This document shows, in pieces, positions 37,043-46,606 of a stretch of 64,000 bases of DNA (position 1 is the first letter of the stretch; the number at the start of each line of letters is the position of its first letter). The notes under the pieces are model-generated. The model had not been told where the DNA came from, did not search any database, and worked only from the letters and a program-made list of their open reading frames with translations. The stretch covers positions 34,685-98,684 of the forward strand of contig CANMXU010000018.1 in the NCBI GenBank assembly GCA_947501935.1, in the 5' to 3' direction. The stretch comes from an uncultured Alteromonadaceae bacterium. Its GTDB lineage: Bacteria > Pseudomonadota > Gammaproteobacteria > Enterobacterales > Alteromonadaceae. A program made the translations under genes and the position numbers.

Positions 37043-37624
37043 ATGCGTAATGCTGAGTTCGATAAAGAAAAAGTATTAAGAGCAGCAATGCATGCTTTTT
37101 TAACTAAAGGCTATGCTAAAACCAGCATGCAAGACTTGAAAAAAGCTACCGGCTTGCATCCTGGCTCTATATATTGCGCCTTTGAAAATAAGCGCGGTTT
37201 ATTATTAGCAGCACTGGAACAATACCGCTTAGACCGTTCCGCAGAGTTTGAACAATTTTTTTCGGCCTCTGAGTCAACCCTAGTTAATTTAAAATCTTAT
37301 CTTGATAATGTTGTCGCTGAATGTATTAGTTGTGACAATACTCAGGCTTGCTTAATGACTAAAGCATTAAATGAAATTGCCGAGCAAGACGAAGAAATTC
37401 AAAAAGTTATCAGCCAAAATCTATCTACGTTACAATTAGCATTCGCGGAAAAATTCGAGCAAGCCAAACAAGAAAAAACTATCGGGGTAGAAAAAGACAC
37501 GGGCCATTTAGCTCGCTATTTTTTAATGGGCATATACGGGCTACGTACATTTGCACAAACCCATCCTCAAGAACATGAGCTAAAGCAACTCGCCGAGCAA
37601 CTTTATCAAGATGTTTTAAGGTGA
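37043..37624 (+). CDS. TetR family repressor of the divergent alkene reductase (NemR-like)
   Basis: 193 residues. The N-terminal helix-turn-helix is standard (KTSMQDLKKATGLHPGSIYCAFENKRGLL, about 27-55). The ligand domain has Cys94, Cys97 and Cys103 in ECISC and ACLMTK. The placement of Cys103 is like the redox Cys106 of E. coli NemR, so it may sense electrophiles or hypochlorite, though this is an inference. It is divergent from the OYE gene, with three operators between them, and probably represses both. The operator TTGAATG-NN-CATTCAA differs from that of E. coli NemR. Confidence 0.88.
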   Translation: MRNAEFDKEKVLRAAMHAFLTKGYAKTSMQDLKKATGLHPGSIYCAFENKRGLLLAALEQYRLDRSAEFEQFFSASESTLVNLKSYLDNVVAECISCDNTQACLMTKALNEIAEQDEEIQKVISQNLSTLQLAFAEKFEQAKQEKTIGVEKDTGHLARYFLMGIYGLRTFAQTHPQEHELKQLAEQLYQDVLR

Positions 37625-37725
37625 TAATTACCGCTAAGCTATTGTTTATCTGCTAACTACAATTGTACTCGTGGCAATAAATAGATAATATATCGATTAG
37701 CAAATCGCAGTAAAGATAGGTTTCA

Positions 37726-38220
37726 ATGGACCCATTCATAAAATTAACCACCAAGCTCACTAATCCTAAAGTGGCTGTTGCCGACAAATTAAGAGAAATT
37801 TGTATAACTGCCTCGTCGTTAATAAAAGGCGCTGATAGAGTGAGCTTATGGCGTTTTGATGAAAATTTTCAAAGTATTGAATCTTTAATTTGTTATGACT
37901 GCAAAAGCAATGAATTTAGCTCTGGACTTGTTTTAAAACAGTCTGATTTTAGTGATTACTTTACCGCCATTTTGAAAGATGAAGTTATCAATGCTCCACA
38001 AGCAAGGGAGCACGAGCTTACCCAATGCTTTAATGAATCGTACTTTAAACCACTTGAAATACACTCCTTGCTCGATTTTATTTTGCACCGAGACTTTGAA
38101 CCACAAGGTATTATTTGCTGTGAAAGTGTCGGTAAAGTTACACAATGGTCTGATGAAAATGTTGAAACGCTAAAACGCATTGCCAGAGTAAGCTCAATGT
38201 ATTTTAGAGTTGATGATTAG
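37726..38220 (+). CDS. Stand-alone GAF domain protein
   Basis: 164 residues that form one GAF domain: VSLWRFDENFQSIESLICYD (about 39-58), the middle LKQSDFSDYFTAI, and the closing PQGIICCESVG. There is no effector domain, signal peptide or membrane helix, so it would bind a small ligand in the cytoplasm and act through a partner. GATAGG lies just before the ATG. Its Cys residues (CYDC, CC) are not placed like known haem or redox GAF motifs. Function unknown. Confidence 0.8.
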   Translation: MDPFIKLTTKLTNPKVAVADKLREICITASSLIKGADRVSLWRFDENFQSIESLICYDCKSNEFSSGLVLKQSDFSDYFTAILKDEVINAPQAREHELTQCFNESYFKPLEIHSLLDFILHRDFEPQGIICCESVGKVTQWSDENVETLKRIARVSSMYFRVDD

Positions 38221-38399
38221 TTTGTTGTTCAAGCTTTAACTCGCTATTTCGCCAATTAGTACAATTTTTCCAAGACTATTGCCGCAAAAACCACGATAAT
38301 CCCCCCATTAAGATAACTCCGCCAACAGACAGCGATTAACCTCTGCAACAATAAGGTTGAAACGCTTGTTGCTAGCGCCACCAATTTGGAAATTGTTCA

Positions 38400-40586
38400 A
38401 TGGAAATCAAAGTTAATTTTCTCGACAACCTTAGACTTGAAGCTAAATTCGACGACTTTTCAGTGATAGCTGACCAACCTATTCGTTATAAAGGTGATGG
38501 CTCAGCTCCCGGTCCTTTTGATTATTTCTTAGCTTCATCGGCTATGTGTGCTGCATATTTTGTAAAGGTTTATTGTAATGCTCGTGATATTCCAACTGAA
38601 AATATTCGTTTATCGCAAAATAATATTGTTGACCCTGAAGACAGATACAACCAAATTTTTCAAATTCAGGTTGAACTACCGGAAAGCATTTCTGAAAAAG
38701 ACCGAAAAGGCATTATTCGCTCTATTGACCGTTGTACAGTAAAAAAAGTCATTCAAACGGGGCCAGAGTTTAACGTAGAACTTGTTGATAGCCTTGAAGA
38801 AGACGCACAAGCAATGTTGATGGGCGCACCAGCAGATGGTGCTAGCACCTACATTTTAGGTAAAGACTTACCGCTTGAAGAAACCATTAAAAATATGTCG
38901 GCTTTATTGGCCGACCTTGGTATGAAAATAGAAATTGCCTCGTGGCGCAATATTGTGCCAAATGTGTGGTCATTACATATTCGTGACGCAGCATCGCCAA
39001 TGTGTTTCACCAATGGTAAAGGTGCAACTAAAGAAAGTGCGCTGTGCTCAGCATTAGGTGAATTTATCGAACGCCTTAACTGCAATTTTTTCTACAATGA
39101 CCAGTTTTTAGGTGAAGACATTGCCAATAGCGAATTCGTTCATTATCCAAATGAAAAGTGGTTTGAACTTGAAGAAAACGACGACTTACCGGCAGGAATT
39201 TTAGATCAGCACTGTTTAGATCTTTACAACCCAGACGATGAACTACGTGGTTCAAACCTAATTGATACCAACTCAGGTAATAGCGAACGCGGAATTTGTA
39301 CAATTCCTTATCAGCGCATGTCTGACGGCGAAACCGTTTATTTTCCGTCGAATTTAATAGAAAATTTATTTTTAAGCAACGGTATGAGCGCGGGTAATAA
39401 CCTCTTTGAAGCGCAGGTACAGTGTTTGTCTGAAATTTTTGAACGTGCGGTTAAAAAGCAAATTATTGAACAAGAATTAGTATTGCCCGACGTACCACAA
39501 GACGTTTTAGAAAAATACCCAAGCATTCTAGCTGGCATTAAAGGCCTAGAAGAGCAGGGCTTTCCGGTAGTTATTAAAGATGCCTCACTTGGCGGACAAT
39601 TTCCGGTAATGTGCGTAACCTTAATGAACCCTAAAACGGGTGGTGTTTTTGCCTCGTTTGGCGCACATCCAAGTTTTGAAGTGGCGCTAGAGCGTAGTTT
39701 AACCGAGTTATTACAAGGCCGTAGTTTTGAAGGCTTAAACGATGTGCCAAAACCAACCTTTAACAGCATGGCGGTTACTGAGCCAGAAAATTTTGTTGAA
39801 CACTTTGTTGACTCTACCGGTGTTATTTCTTGGCGTTTCTTTAGTGCCAAGCATGATTATGAATTTGTTGAATGGGATTTTTCAGGTACTAACGAAGAAG
39901 AAAATGCCAGCTTAATGGCTATTCTCAAAGACTTAGGAAAAGAAGCTTATATCGCAGTATTTGATCAGTTAGGTGCAACCGCCTGTCGTATTTTGGTACC
40001 CGATTATTCTGAAGTTTATCCGGTTGAAGACCTTATTTGGGACAATACCAACAAGGCTTTAGATTACCGCGCTGATATTTTAAACCTTCATAACTTAAGC
40101 GAAGAAGAATTAGTTAGTTTGGTTGAGCGTTTAGAAGATAGCCAGCAAGACAATTACATTGATATTCGCACCTTAATTGGCATTGAGTTTGACGAAAATA
40201 CTGTGTGGGGACAATTAACTATTCTTGAGTTGAAAGTTCTTATTTATCTGGCCCTTGGCGCTTTAGAAGAAGCACAAGAATTAGTAGGAGAATTCTTACA
40301 GTTTAACGACAATACCGTAGAGCGTGGTCTGTTTTATCAGGCAGTACATGCGGTACTTGAAATTGCCTTAGATGAAGAACTTGAACTGGAAGACTACATT
40401 GGCAACTTTAACCGCATGTTCGGTGAAGAAAATATGCATAACGTAGTTGGCTCAGTTACCGGTGAAATAACCTTCTTTGGTTTAACCAAAACCAGCATGA
40501 AACTTGAAGGTTTAGACAAACACCTAAGACTGATTGAAAGCTATAAAAAATTACACACAGCTCGTGCGGCAGTTGCTACCAAGTAG
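38400..40586 (+). CDS. ycaO: OsmC-YcaO fusion protein
   Basis: 728 residues. Residues about 1-140 are an OsmC-like domain (RYKGDGSAPGPFDYFLASSAMCAAYFVKVYC), with its peroxidatic-type Cys in SSAMCA. The rest is a YcaO domain (KGATKESALCSALGEFIERLNC, then SAGNNLFEAQVQCLSEIFERAVK) with the ATP-binding Glu-rich helices, and a C-terminal tail with helical repeats. In E. coli YcaO (586 residues, no OsmC) has been implicated in beta-methylthiolation of ribosomal protein S12 Asp88 by RimO. Here rimO lies 3.6 kb downstream on the same strand, supporting the link. The exact chemistry of YcaO is not settled. Confidence 0.9.
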   Translation: MEIKVNFLDNLRLEAKFDDFSVIADQPIRYKGDGSAPGPFDYFLASSAMCAAYFVKVYCNARDIPTENIRLSQNNIVDPEDRYNQIFQIQVELPESISEKDRKGIIRSIDRCTVKKVIQTGPEFNVELVDSLEEDAQAMLMGAPADGASTYILGKDLPLEETIKNMSALLADLGMKIEIASWRNIVPNVWSLHIRDAASPMCFTNGKGATKESALCSALGEFIERLNCNFFYNDQFLGEDIANSEFVHYPNEKWFELEENDDLPAGILDQHCLDLYNPDDELRGSNLIDTNSGNSERGICTIPYQRMSDGETVYFPSNLIENLFLSNGMSAGNNLFEAQVQCLSEIFERAVKKQIIEQELVLPDVPQDVLEKYPSILAGIKGLEEQGFPVVIKDASLGGQFPVMCVTLMNPKTGGVFASFGAHPSFEVALERSLTELLQGRSFEGLNDVPKPTFNSMAVTEPENFVEHFVDSTGVISWRFFSAKHDYEFVEWDFSGTNEEENASLMAILKDLGKEAYIAVFDQLGATACRILVPDYSEVYPVEDLIWDNTNKALDYRADILNLHNLSEEELVSLVERLEDSQQDNYIDIRTLIGIEFDENTVWGQLTILELKVLIYLALGALEEAQELVGEFLQFNDNTVERGLFYQAVHAVLEIALDEELELEDYIGNFNRMFGEENMHNVVGSVTGEITFFGLTKTSMKLEGLDKHLRLIESYKKLHTARAAVATK

Positions 40587-40664
40587 TAAATTGTTCGTCA
40601 TTATTGTTTTAAGAAAGCTTATTAAAGCGCTTAGTAACCAATAACGTTATGTTAGTTTTTGCCC

Positions 40665-40700
40665 AAAAAGCCAATACCTGAAAGGGCATTGGCCTTTTTG
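40665..40700 (+). terminator. Terminator after ycaO
   Basis: AAAAGCCAATACC pairs imperfectly with GGGCATTGGCCTTTT (one bulged G, a G-T pair), with T-rich sequence at the end. Confidence 0.7.
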
Positions 40701-41104
40701 TGTCTGCTTTTTGAGGCCATAATCTACGGGGCAACATCAATCAAAACTCTGTAACAGCTGGTAATGCTATTCACTTAATACAACAATAAACCATAACAAA
40801 ATCACCTAACAGTAGCCGAGGTTGCTATATAATCTTGCTTAGTAAATTACTGTATTAATTGAAGAACCTAATTACCTATCAATAAGTAATTGAGCTTTTG
40901 TTAAATGCAGTAATATCAATGTTTATGACGCTTTAATCGCTTTACTACAACTTATAATTCAGACTATCAAAAATTGTTCGTGTTATTTGAAAATGGTCTG
41001 CTTTACTTAATAACTTAGTCTTCAAGTCTTGTTTCATTTGTTAACAATGAAACAACGTATATCGCGTTCAAGTATTCTAGACTAGGTAATGGAATTTTAA
41101 AATC
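40701..41104. other. 400-bp gap before a small outer-membrane protein gene
   Basis: No gene. A near-palindrome lies at 41031-41053 (GTTTCAT and ATGAAAC around GTTAAC), 52 bp before the next start codon, and could be an operator. Confidence 0.45.
41031..41053. promoter_or_regulatory. Near-palindrome upstream of beta-barrel gene
   Basis: GTTTCAT at 41031-41037 and ATGAAAC at 41047-41053 surround a central GTTAAC, with one extra T on the left side. Candidate operator or stem-loop. Confidence 0.35.
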
Positions 41105-41590
41105 ATGATAAATAATACCTTAAAAAAAATAGCCGTTCTTTCATTCGCTTTATTTTCAACCTCGGTATTGGCAACAGCCAAAGGTAACCACCACTTTCCT
41201 GGTATTTTTGTTGGGGCAACAACAATAGAAAGTGAAACCGACTTTTCTTACGGCTTTGAATATGAGTACAAGTTCAACCGTACTTGGGGGGCTGGCTTTG
41301 TGGTTGAAAATACTAATAACGCTCACGAAGGCGCAGGCGTGGAGGTTAAACTTGCTTCTGCTTATTTCCATCCAGGCAAGCATCATCACGTTCGTATTGG
41401 ATTAGGTTTTGGTGAAGAAAAAGTGAATGGCATTAACGGACATGCTAGCCATAGAGAAGACTTAATACGCGCTTCATTAAACTATGACATTGTAGTAGGT
41501 GACTTTGAAATAGCGCCAACTATTGCCTTTGACTTTGTAGACGGTGAAACATCAGCCATTTTAGGTGTTGCCTTTATTCGACCTTTTTAA
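41105..41590 (+). CDS. Small outer-membrane beta-barrel-like protein
   Basis: 161 residues with a signal peptide (cleavage near VLA-TAK). The mature part alternates hydrophobic and polar residues in short strands (SYGFEYEYKFNRTWGAGFVVE, HHVRIGLGFGEE, FEIAPTIAFDFVDG) and ends with Phe (FIRPF), as outer-membrane barrels recognised by BAM do. There is a His-rich turn HPGKHHH. The size fits an eight-stranded barrel. Function unknown. Confidence 0.75.
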   Translation: MINNTLKKIAVLSFALFSTSVLATAKGNHHFPGIFVGATTIESETDFSYGFEYEYKFNRTWGAGFVVENTNNAHEGAGVEVKLASAYFHPGKHHHVRIGLGFGEEKVNGINGHASHREDLIRASLNYDIVVGDFEIAPTIAFDFVDGETSAILGVAFIRPF

Positions 41591-41726
41591 CAGGGCTAGA
41601 ATTATGGTAAACAGGTAACTAGAAAGGAGCAATATTATTGGCAATGCTGGTATTTAACCGAAACCAACTGGCAATAGCATATTGGTCTTTTCTAGTCGCT
41701 AACAGCTAATGAGGAAACTCTTCAAC

Positions 41727-41762
41727 TAAAAGTAAAAGTAAAAGTAAAAGTAAAAGTAAAAC
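41727..41762. repeat. Hexamer tandem repeat TAAAAG (five and a near sixth)
   Basis: Five TAAAAG units then TAAAAC, between the beta-barrel gene and the DUF938 gene. Non-coding. A simple repeat that may vary in length. Confidence 0.9.
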
Positions 41763-41874
41763 AAATCAAAAAAAATAAAGTGACTAAGCCCAGCGTTACT
41801 TTAATGAACTCACCGTTAAATAGCTGGGCATGTTTTATTATACTTTTATTATTAAACCTATTTTTATCTTATTT

Positions 41875-42483
41875 TCAGCCTATTTTTTTGAATACTAAAA
41901 TACGGTTGTTGGCTGGCATTGTTACATCTTCTAATAACGACAAACCTGCCTTTGTCGCCAATTGGCAAACCGCCTCAAAATCACGAATACCACTACGTTC
42001 ATCTCGTGCTTTTAGCCATAGGTCAAAATTGGCGTTACTTTCGCTGGTGTATTGTTCTTGGTAATTAAACGGGCCATAAATGCAGAGTACGCCATTTGGG
42101 GCTAGGTGGTTATCAACCATATCGAAAAAATTTTGCACCAGCGGCCAGCTAATAATATGCAAGGTATTCGCGGTGAATATGGCATCAATATTTTCAGTTG
42201 CTAGCTCTGTTAACAGTTGAGGCTCTGCTAAATCTATAGTTATTGGACGCTGAATATTTGGCGAAGGAAAAGTATCTATCCATTGGTTAATTCCCGCGTG
42301 ATTAATGGCTAAATCACTGGTTTGCCAAGTAACAAAAGGCAAGCTTTTCGCAAAGTGAACGGCATGTTGGCCAGTGCCTGAACCTATTTCCAATACCTGC
42401 TTTTGTGCTGTAAAGGCACTAGTTAATATTTCAAGTATCGGGTTTTTATTGTTCTCACATGCTTGTGAAAATGGCTTGGTCAT
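41875..42483 (-). CDS. DUF938 family SAM-dependent methyltransferase-like protein
   Basis: 202 residues. FSQACENNKNPIL near the N-terminus is the hallmark of DUF938. A class I methyltransferase fold follows: VLEIGSGTGQHAVHFA (motif I, about 32-47), the acidic ITIDLAEP, and IFTANTLHIISW. The substrate is not known. It is followed upstream by the FemAB-like gene on the same strand with a 48-bp gap, probably one transcript. Confidence 0.88.
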   Translation of the reverse strand: MTKPFSQACENNKNPILEILTSAFTAQKQVLEIGSGTGQHAVHFAKSLPFVTWQTSDLAINHAGINQWIDTFPSPNIQRPITIDLAEPQLLTELATENIDAIFTANTLHIISWPLVQNFFDMVDNHLAPNGVLCIYGPFNYQEQYTSESNANFDLWLKARDERSGIRDFEAVCQLATKAGLSLLEDVTMPANNRILVFKKIG

Positions 42484-42531
42484 TTTTATAAACCTTTAGT
42501 GTGTTGTCGATAAATTTGCTTTGCATATATT

Positions 42532-43653
42532 TTAAACGGCTGATTTAAATGGCAGAAACTGTTGGCAATGCTCGAGATAATGCTGCATTTGCTGTTGTTC
42601 TTGCTGACAAAACTGCTGTATGGCGGGTCTAAACCCTAAATGCTTTATCCAATGATAAGAATGGGTTAATACCGGCTCAAATCCCCGCTGAATTTTATGC
42701 TCACCTTGGGCGCCAGAATTGAAGGTTTGCAATTTATGCTCAAGGCAAAATTCGATGCCTTGATAGTAACAAAGCTCGAAATGAAGATTATTGCACTCTT
42801 GCGTACTGCCCCAATAACGCCCGTAAAGTTGGTGGTCGTCAAAGAAAAACCAAGCACAGGCAATATCATCGCCTTCAATGCTGGCAATAATTAACAAAAT
42901 ATTATCGGGCATTGTTGCTAACACCTGAGCAAAAAAATCAAGAGTTAAATGGGGGGAATGCTGGCGCTTTAAATAAGTGAGCTGGTAAGTAAGGTAAAAA
43001 AACTCCAGCTCTTGCGGCGTTATATTTTTACCTAAAATGCGTCGAACTTTTATATTTTGCTGTGCAATCGACAAGCGCTCTTTTTTTACGTTTTTTCTTT
43101 TTCGCGCGGTAAAGCTAGCTAAAAAGTCATTGAAATTTTCATATTGGCGATTCAACCAATGAAACTGAACAGTATTACGCGCAAATACATTGCTTGCTGT
43201 TAGCAACTGATTATCAATTTCTGGCGCATACAAAATATGCCAACTATGAATATTTTGTTCTTGGCAATGCTCAGTAAGTGCTGAAAATACCTCAGGCAGC
43301 GCGATATTATTGCTGATGAGCTTAGTGGTAGCTATCGGGGTAAAAGGCGCCGTTGCCACTAATTTAGGGAAGTAAGGTAAACCATGTTTTTGGTAGGCAT
43401 CAGCCCATGCCCAGTCAAACACATACTCGCCCCAAGAATGTTGTTTTATATACATTGGCAGTATTGCTTGAGCGGTGTCGAATTTCGAGCACAATAAATG
43501 GTGCGGTTGCCAACCTCTTTCACTACAAACAGACTGGCTAGTTTCTAATGCTTTAAAAAAGTTATAGTTTAAAAATGGCGAGCTAGAGTCGGCTAACAAC
43601 TGCCAAGTAGCTTGATTAATTTTATCGACAGCATTTATAAATTCAGTTTTCAT
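42532..43653 (-). CDS. FemAB-like (DUF482) GNAT-fold protein
   Basis: 373 residues over the whole PF04339-type family: WADAYQKHGLPYFPKLVATAPFTP near 82-105 and the central FLASFTARKRKNVKKERLSI, then YGRYWGSTQECNNLHFELCYYQGIEFCL. The fold is a tandem GNAT-like one related to Fem peptidyltransferases. It is often annotated as peptidoglycan biosynthesis, but direct evidence is thin. There is no signal peptide; it is cytoplasmic. It is paired with DUF938 on the same strand. Confidence 0.87.
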   Translation of the reverse strand: MKTEFINAVDKINQATWQLLADSSSPFLNYNFFKALETSQSVCSERGWQPHHLLCSKFDTAQAILPMYIKQHSWGEYVFDWAWADAYQKHGLPYFPKLVATAPFTPIATTKLISNNIALPEVFSALTEHCQEQNIHSWHILYAPEIDNQLLTASNVFARNTVQFHWLNRQYENFNDFLASFTARKRKNVKKERLSIAQQNIKVRRILGKNITPQELEFFYLTYQLTYLKRQHSPHLTLDFFAQVLATMPDNILLIIASIEGDDIACAWFFFDDHQLYGRYWGSTQECNNLHFELCYYQGIEFCLEHKLQTFNSGAQGEHKIQRGFEPVLTHSYHWIKHLGFRPAIQQFCQQEQQQMQHYLEHCQQFLPFKSAV

Positions 43654-44178
43654 AACTCTACTTTAGCTACTTCTAATTAATTTTTGCAGGTAATTATCTG
43701 CACAGGTAATTTGCCGCGTAAGCGTAATATTGCCTGATTATTTATCACTAAACCAGCTTATGGAGGGGCACATTTTTTCATTGCCTGAAAATAGAGGGCG
43801 TGGGCATAAAACAGTATGCCTTTCATTAAATAATAAGCAAAGTTATTAGTTGATTTAAATGCTCTCGTAACTAACCTATTTGAACAACGAACTAATTAAG
43901 CGTTGTCGAATAATGCAATTGACTGGTGCTTTGTATGAATTCTTTTGTAGCATACCTTGGCTTATCGAGTATGAGTGATAAGCACAATTAACTTTAATGA
44001 GTTCTTTGCTTAAATCATCAATATTTCATCAAGGCTATATTTCCTGTATAATCCCGCGCATTAAACAACTGCCTTAGCACTTATTCCTAGTAATAATTGA
44101 ATTGATAATAAAGGCAGTTAAACCACTAATTACGAAGCTTTAATCAGCCATAACGAAGTTAAAGCAGCAGAGCGCAAT
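43654..44178. other. 525-bp gap before rimO
   Basis: No gene on either strand. A TATAAT at 44047-44052 with a weak TTTCAT 17 bp upstream is a candidate promoter for rimO, leaving a leader of about 120 bases. No riboswitch fold was recognised. Confidence 0.45.
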
Positions 44179-45642
44179 ATGACCGTAGAACAATTCGACC
44201 CAAGCACAAGCAATTCAGCCGCAAGCCAAACAACCACGTTAGACACTCCCGCTAAAATCATTGAACAGCACCATCAAGAGGTTGTTAGTTCTGCTGATGT
44301 AAGTACAGACGCAAAAGGTGCTAAAGTCGGTTTTGTTTCACTAGGCTGCCCGAAGAATTTAGTCGATTCAGAGCGAATTCTTACGCAACTTCGCACAGAA
44401 GGCTACGATGTGGTTAATTCGTATGATGATGCGCAGCTGGTGATTGTAAATACTTGTGGTTTTATTGACTCAGCAGTGCAAGAGTCGCTTGATACTATCG
44501 GCGAGGCGTTAGCTGAAAATGGTAAGGTATTGGTTACTGGTTGTTTAGGCGCGAAGAAAGATGAAATTATCGAGCTTCATCCTAACGTTTTAGGTGTAAC
44601 TGGCCCACATGCTTATGACGAAGTTTTAACCCAAGTACACGAGCATGTAAGTAAACCTAAGCATAATCCTTTTATTGATTTAGTGCCTGAGCAAGGTGTT
44701 AAGTTAACGCCAAAACATTATGCCTATTTAAAAATATCAGAAGGTTGTAACCACCGTTGTACCTTCTGCATTATTCCGTCAATGCGTGGCGATTTAGACT
44801 CGCGCCCAGTAGGCGATGTTTTAGGTGAAGCGCAGCGTTTGGTTAAAGCTGGCGTAAAAGAATTATTGGTTATCTCACAAGATACCTCAGCTTACGGTGT
44901 TGATGTTAAGCACAAGCTTGATTTTTACGAAGGCATGCCAGTTAAAACCCATATGCAGCAGCTTTGTGAAGAATTAGCCAAGCAAGGCGTTTGGGTGCGC
45001 TTACATTATGTGTATCCGTATCCGCATGTTGATAAAATTATCCCGTTAATGGCACAAGGTAAAATACTACCTTATTTAGATATTCCTTTTCAGCATGCCA
45101 ATAAACGTATTTTAAAATTAATGAAACGTCCGGGCAGCTCAGAACGGGTATTAGAGCGTATTGCTAAGTGGCGTGAAATTTGTCCAGAACTTGTGATCCG
45201 TTCAACCTTTATTGTTGGTTTTCCGGGTGAAACAGAAGAAGAATTTGAAGAATTATTAGACTTTTTAAAAGTTGCCCAGCTTGACCGTGTAGGCTGTTTT
45301 AAATATTCACCTGTTGAGGGCGCAACCGCTAACGAATTACCTGATCACGTATCTCCCGAGGTAATGGAAGACCGCTTGCAACGTTTTATGGCGGTACAAG
45401 CTGAAATTAGCGCGGCTAAATTACAAGCACGTATTGGCCAAGAATATTTGATTTTAATAGACGAAGTAAACGAGCTTGGCGCAGTAGGGCGTTCGTACAT
45501 GGACGCACCAGAAGTTGACGGTAAAGTGCATTTGTCAGACGAGTTTAACGTTAAACCGGGCGATCAAGTTTGGGTGCAAGTTATTCATGCCGACGAACAT
45601 GATGTTTGGGGCGTTATAGTTGATGACGAAGCCGAAGATTAG
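44179..45642 (+). CDS. rimO: Ribosomal protein S12 methylthiotransferase RimO
   Basis: 487 residues. An extra N-terminal stretch of about 48 residues, rich in Ser, Thr and Gln, precedes the usual start [20 protein letters not shown]. The UPF0004 domain cysteines are in [16 protein letters not shown] and TGCLGAKK. The radical SAM CxxxCxxC is CNHRCTFC, followed by [12 protein letters not shown]. The TRAM domain is at the C-terminus. It adds a methylthio group to Asp88 of ribosomal S12. YcaO, implicated in the same modification, is encoded 3.6 kb upstream on the same strand. The N-terminal extension is unusual, and a later start is possible. Confidence 0.95.
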   Translation: MTVEQFDPSTSNSAASQTTTLDTPAKIIEQHHQEVVSSADVSTDAKGAKVGFVSLGCPKNLVDSERILTQLRTEGYDVVNSYDDAQLVIVNTCGFIDSAVQESLDTIGEALAENGKVLVTGCLGAKKDEIIELHPNVLGVTGPHAYDEVLTQVHEHVSKPKHNPFIDLVPEQGVKLTPKHYAYLKISEGCNHRCTFCIIPSMRGDLDSRPVGDVLGEAQRLVKAGVKELLVISQDTSAYGVDVKHKLDFYEGMPVKTHMQQLCEELAKQGVWVRLHYVYPYPHVDKIIPLMAQGKILPYLDIPFQHANKRILKLMKRPGSSERVLERIAKWREICPELVIRSTFIVGFPGETEEEFEELLDFLKVAQLDRVGCFKYSPVEGATANELPDHVSPEVMEDRLQRFMAVQAEISAAKLQARIGQEYLILIDEVNELGAVGRSYMDAPEVDGKVHLSDEFNVKPGDQVWVQVIHADEHDVWGVIVDDEAED

Positions 45643-45736
45643 TAAGTGATGTTAAGTGTTAGTTAATAAAGCGCTTGCAAATGAATAGATTAGCAATAAG
45701 AATAACGACAAAGTTTATTAAGTAGTAAAACTGAAA

Positions 45737-46435
45737 ATGAAAGTATTTATAGTTATTGCAAGTGTATTATGGTTAAGCGCGTGTGCGAACCCACCTGTTA
45801 TTATTGATTCTCAGCAACAAATTACGTTAGTGCCGGTAAATAAGGCTGCACCAGCAATTTCAGCGACGAATTTTGGCGAGCTCGGCAATGCTATTTTAAC
45901 CCATGAAACCGGGTCTTATTTAAGCAAGCGTCGTCAGATGGTGACCTTACTAGCGTCAGTAACCGACAATGACCAATCACAGCCAAGTATTAACAAAGGT
46001 ACTACAGTAGCATTACTGAAAAGTAATTTTGGGGGGCCAGCCGCCTGCTTTGATGATGCTAGCTATGAACAAACAAATATTCAGTTTTGCTTGTTTGATA
46101 CTAATACCGATGGTTATTTTGATTATGGTAGCTTTGATGATGAAGACACTGATGAGCTGAAGACAAAGTATAAAGTAACCACCATTAGCGATAATGAAGC
46201 GGCTACGGAATACTTAAAAAAACAGTTAATTTATAAAGGTATTTCAAACAATAAATTACTGTTTAGCTATATTGAATATGCAGGCCATATGACCGAGGCA
46301 AGCTTAGTACAAGACTTTAAAATTGACCATCAGCCCAACACCCATGTTTTGTTTGGTTATAAAGGGGCGCGTTTTAAAGTGAAAGATGCTGACAATACGA
46401 GTATAAAATACGAGATATTAGCTCAGTTCAAATAA
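45737..46435 (+). CDS. Lipoprotein of unknown function
   Basis: 232 residues with lipobox L-S-A-C (lipidated Cys about 16). The mature protein shows no family that I recognise. It has an acidic loop DTNTDGYFDYGSFDDEDTDE near 132-151, resembling an EF-hand/dockerin-type calcium loop (D-x-N-x-D-G), and a beta-rich end (THVLFGYKGARFKV). It may bind calcium at the outer membrane, but this is only a motif-level guess. It lies 94 bp after rimO on the same strand. Confidence 0.75.
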   Translation: MKVFIVIASVLWLSACANPPVIIDSQQQITLVPVNKAAPAISATNFGELGNAILTHETGSYLSKRRQMVTLLASVTDNDQSQPSINKGTTVALLKSNFGGPAACFDDASYEQTNIQFCLFDTNTDGYFDYGSFDDEDTDELKTKYKVTTISDNEAATEYLKKQLIYKGISNNKLLFSYIEYAGHMTEASLVQDFKIDHQPNTHVLFGYKGARFKVKDADNTSIKYEILAQFK

Positions 46436-46463
46436 GCGTATTTATTCTTAACGTAAATAAGCA

Positions 46464-46493
46464 GGCTTTTAATGCTACTTTAGCTTAAAAGCC
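46464..46493. terminator. Stem-loop between convergent genes
   Basis: GGCTTTTAA and TTAAAAGCC form a nine-bp stem with a 12-base loop. It lies 28 bp after the lipoprotein stop. There is no long T-run, so it is a moderate candidate terminator. Confidence 0.4.
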
Positions 46494-46606
46494 AAGCTGT
46501 GGCTTAGCTAGTAGAGCTTTTGCTAACAATGGCAAGGTAAATAGGTAAGTAAATAACTAGATAAATAGATAACTAGTAGATACTTACCATTATTAGTAGG
46601 GCAGTT

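Noticed and set aside
39338..39850. 170-codon open frame antisense to ycaO
   Set aside because: It lies wholly inside the YcaO coding sequence, which has strong family motifs. It shows low-complexity Ser/Lys/Cys composition and no ribosome-binding site.
41780..42064. 94-codon open frame overlapping the end of the DUF938 gene
   Set aside because: More than half overlaps DUF938 on the other strand, and the N-terminal hydrophobic part is a translation of AT-rich spacer.
44041..44178. Riboswitch in the rimO leader
   Set aside because: A leader of about 120 bases exists, but I found no conserved aptamer core or terminator/antiterminator pair.
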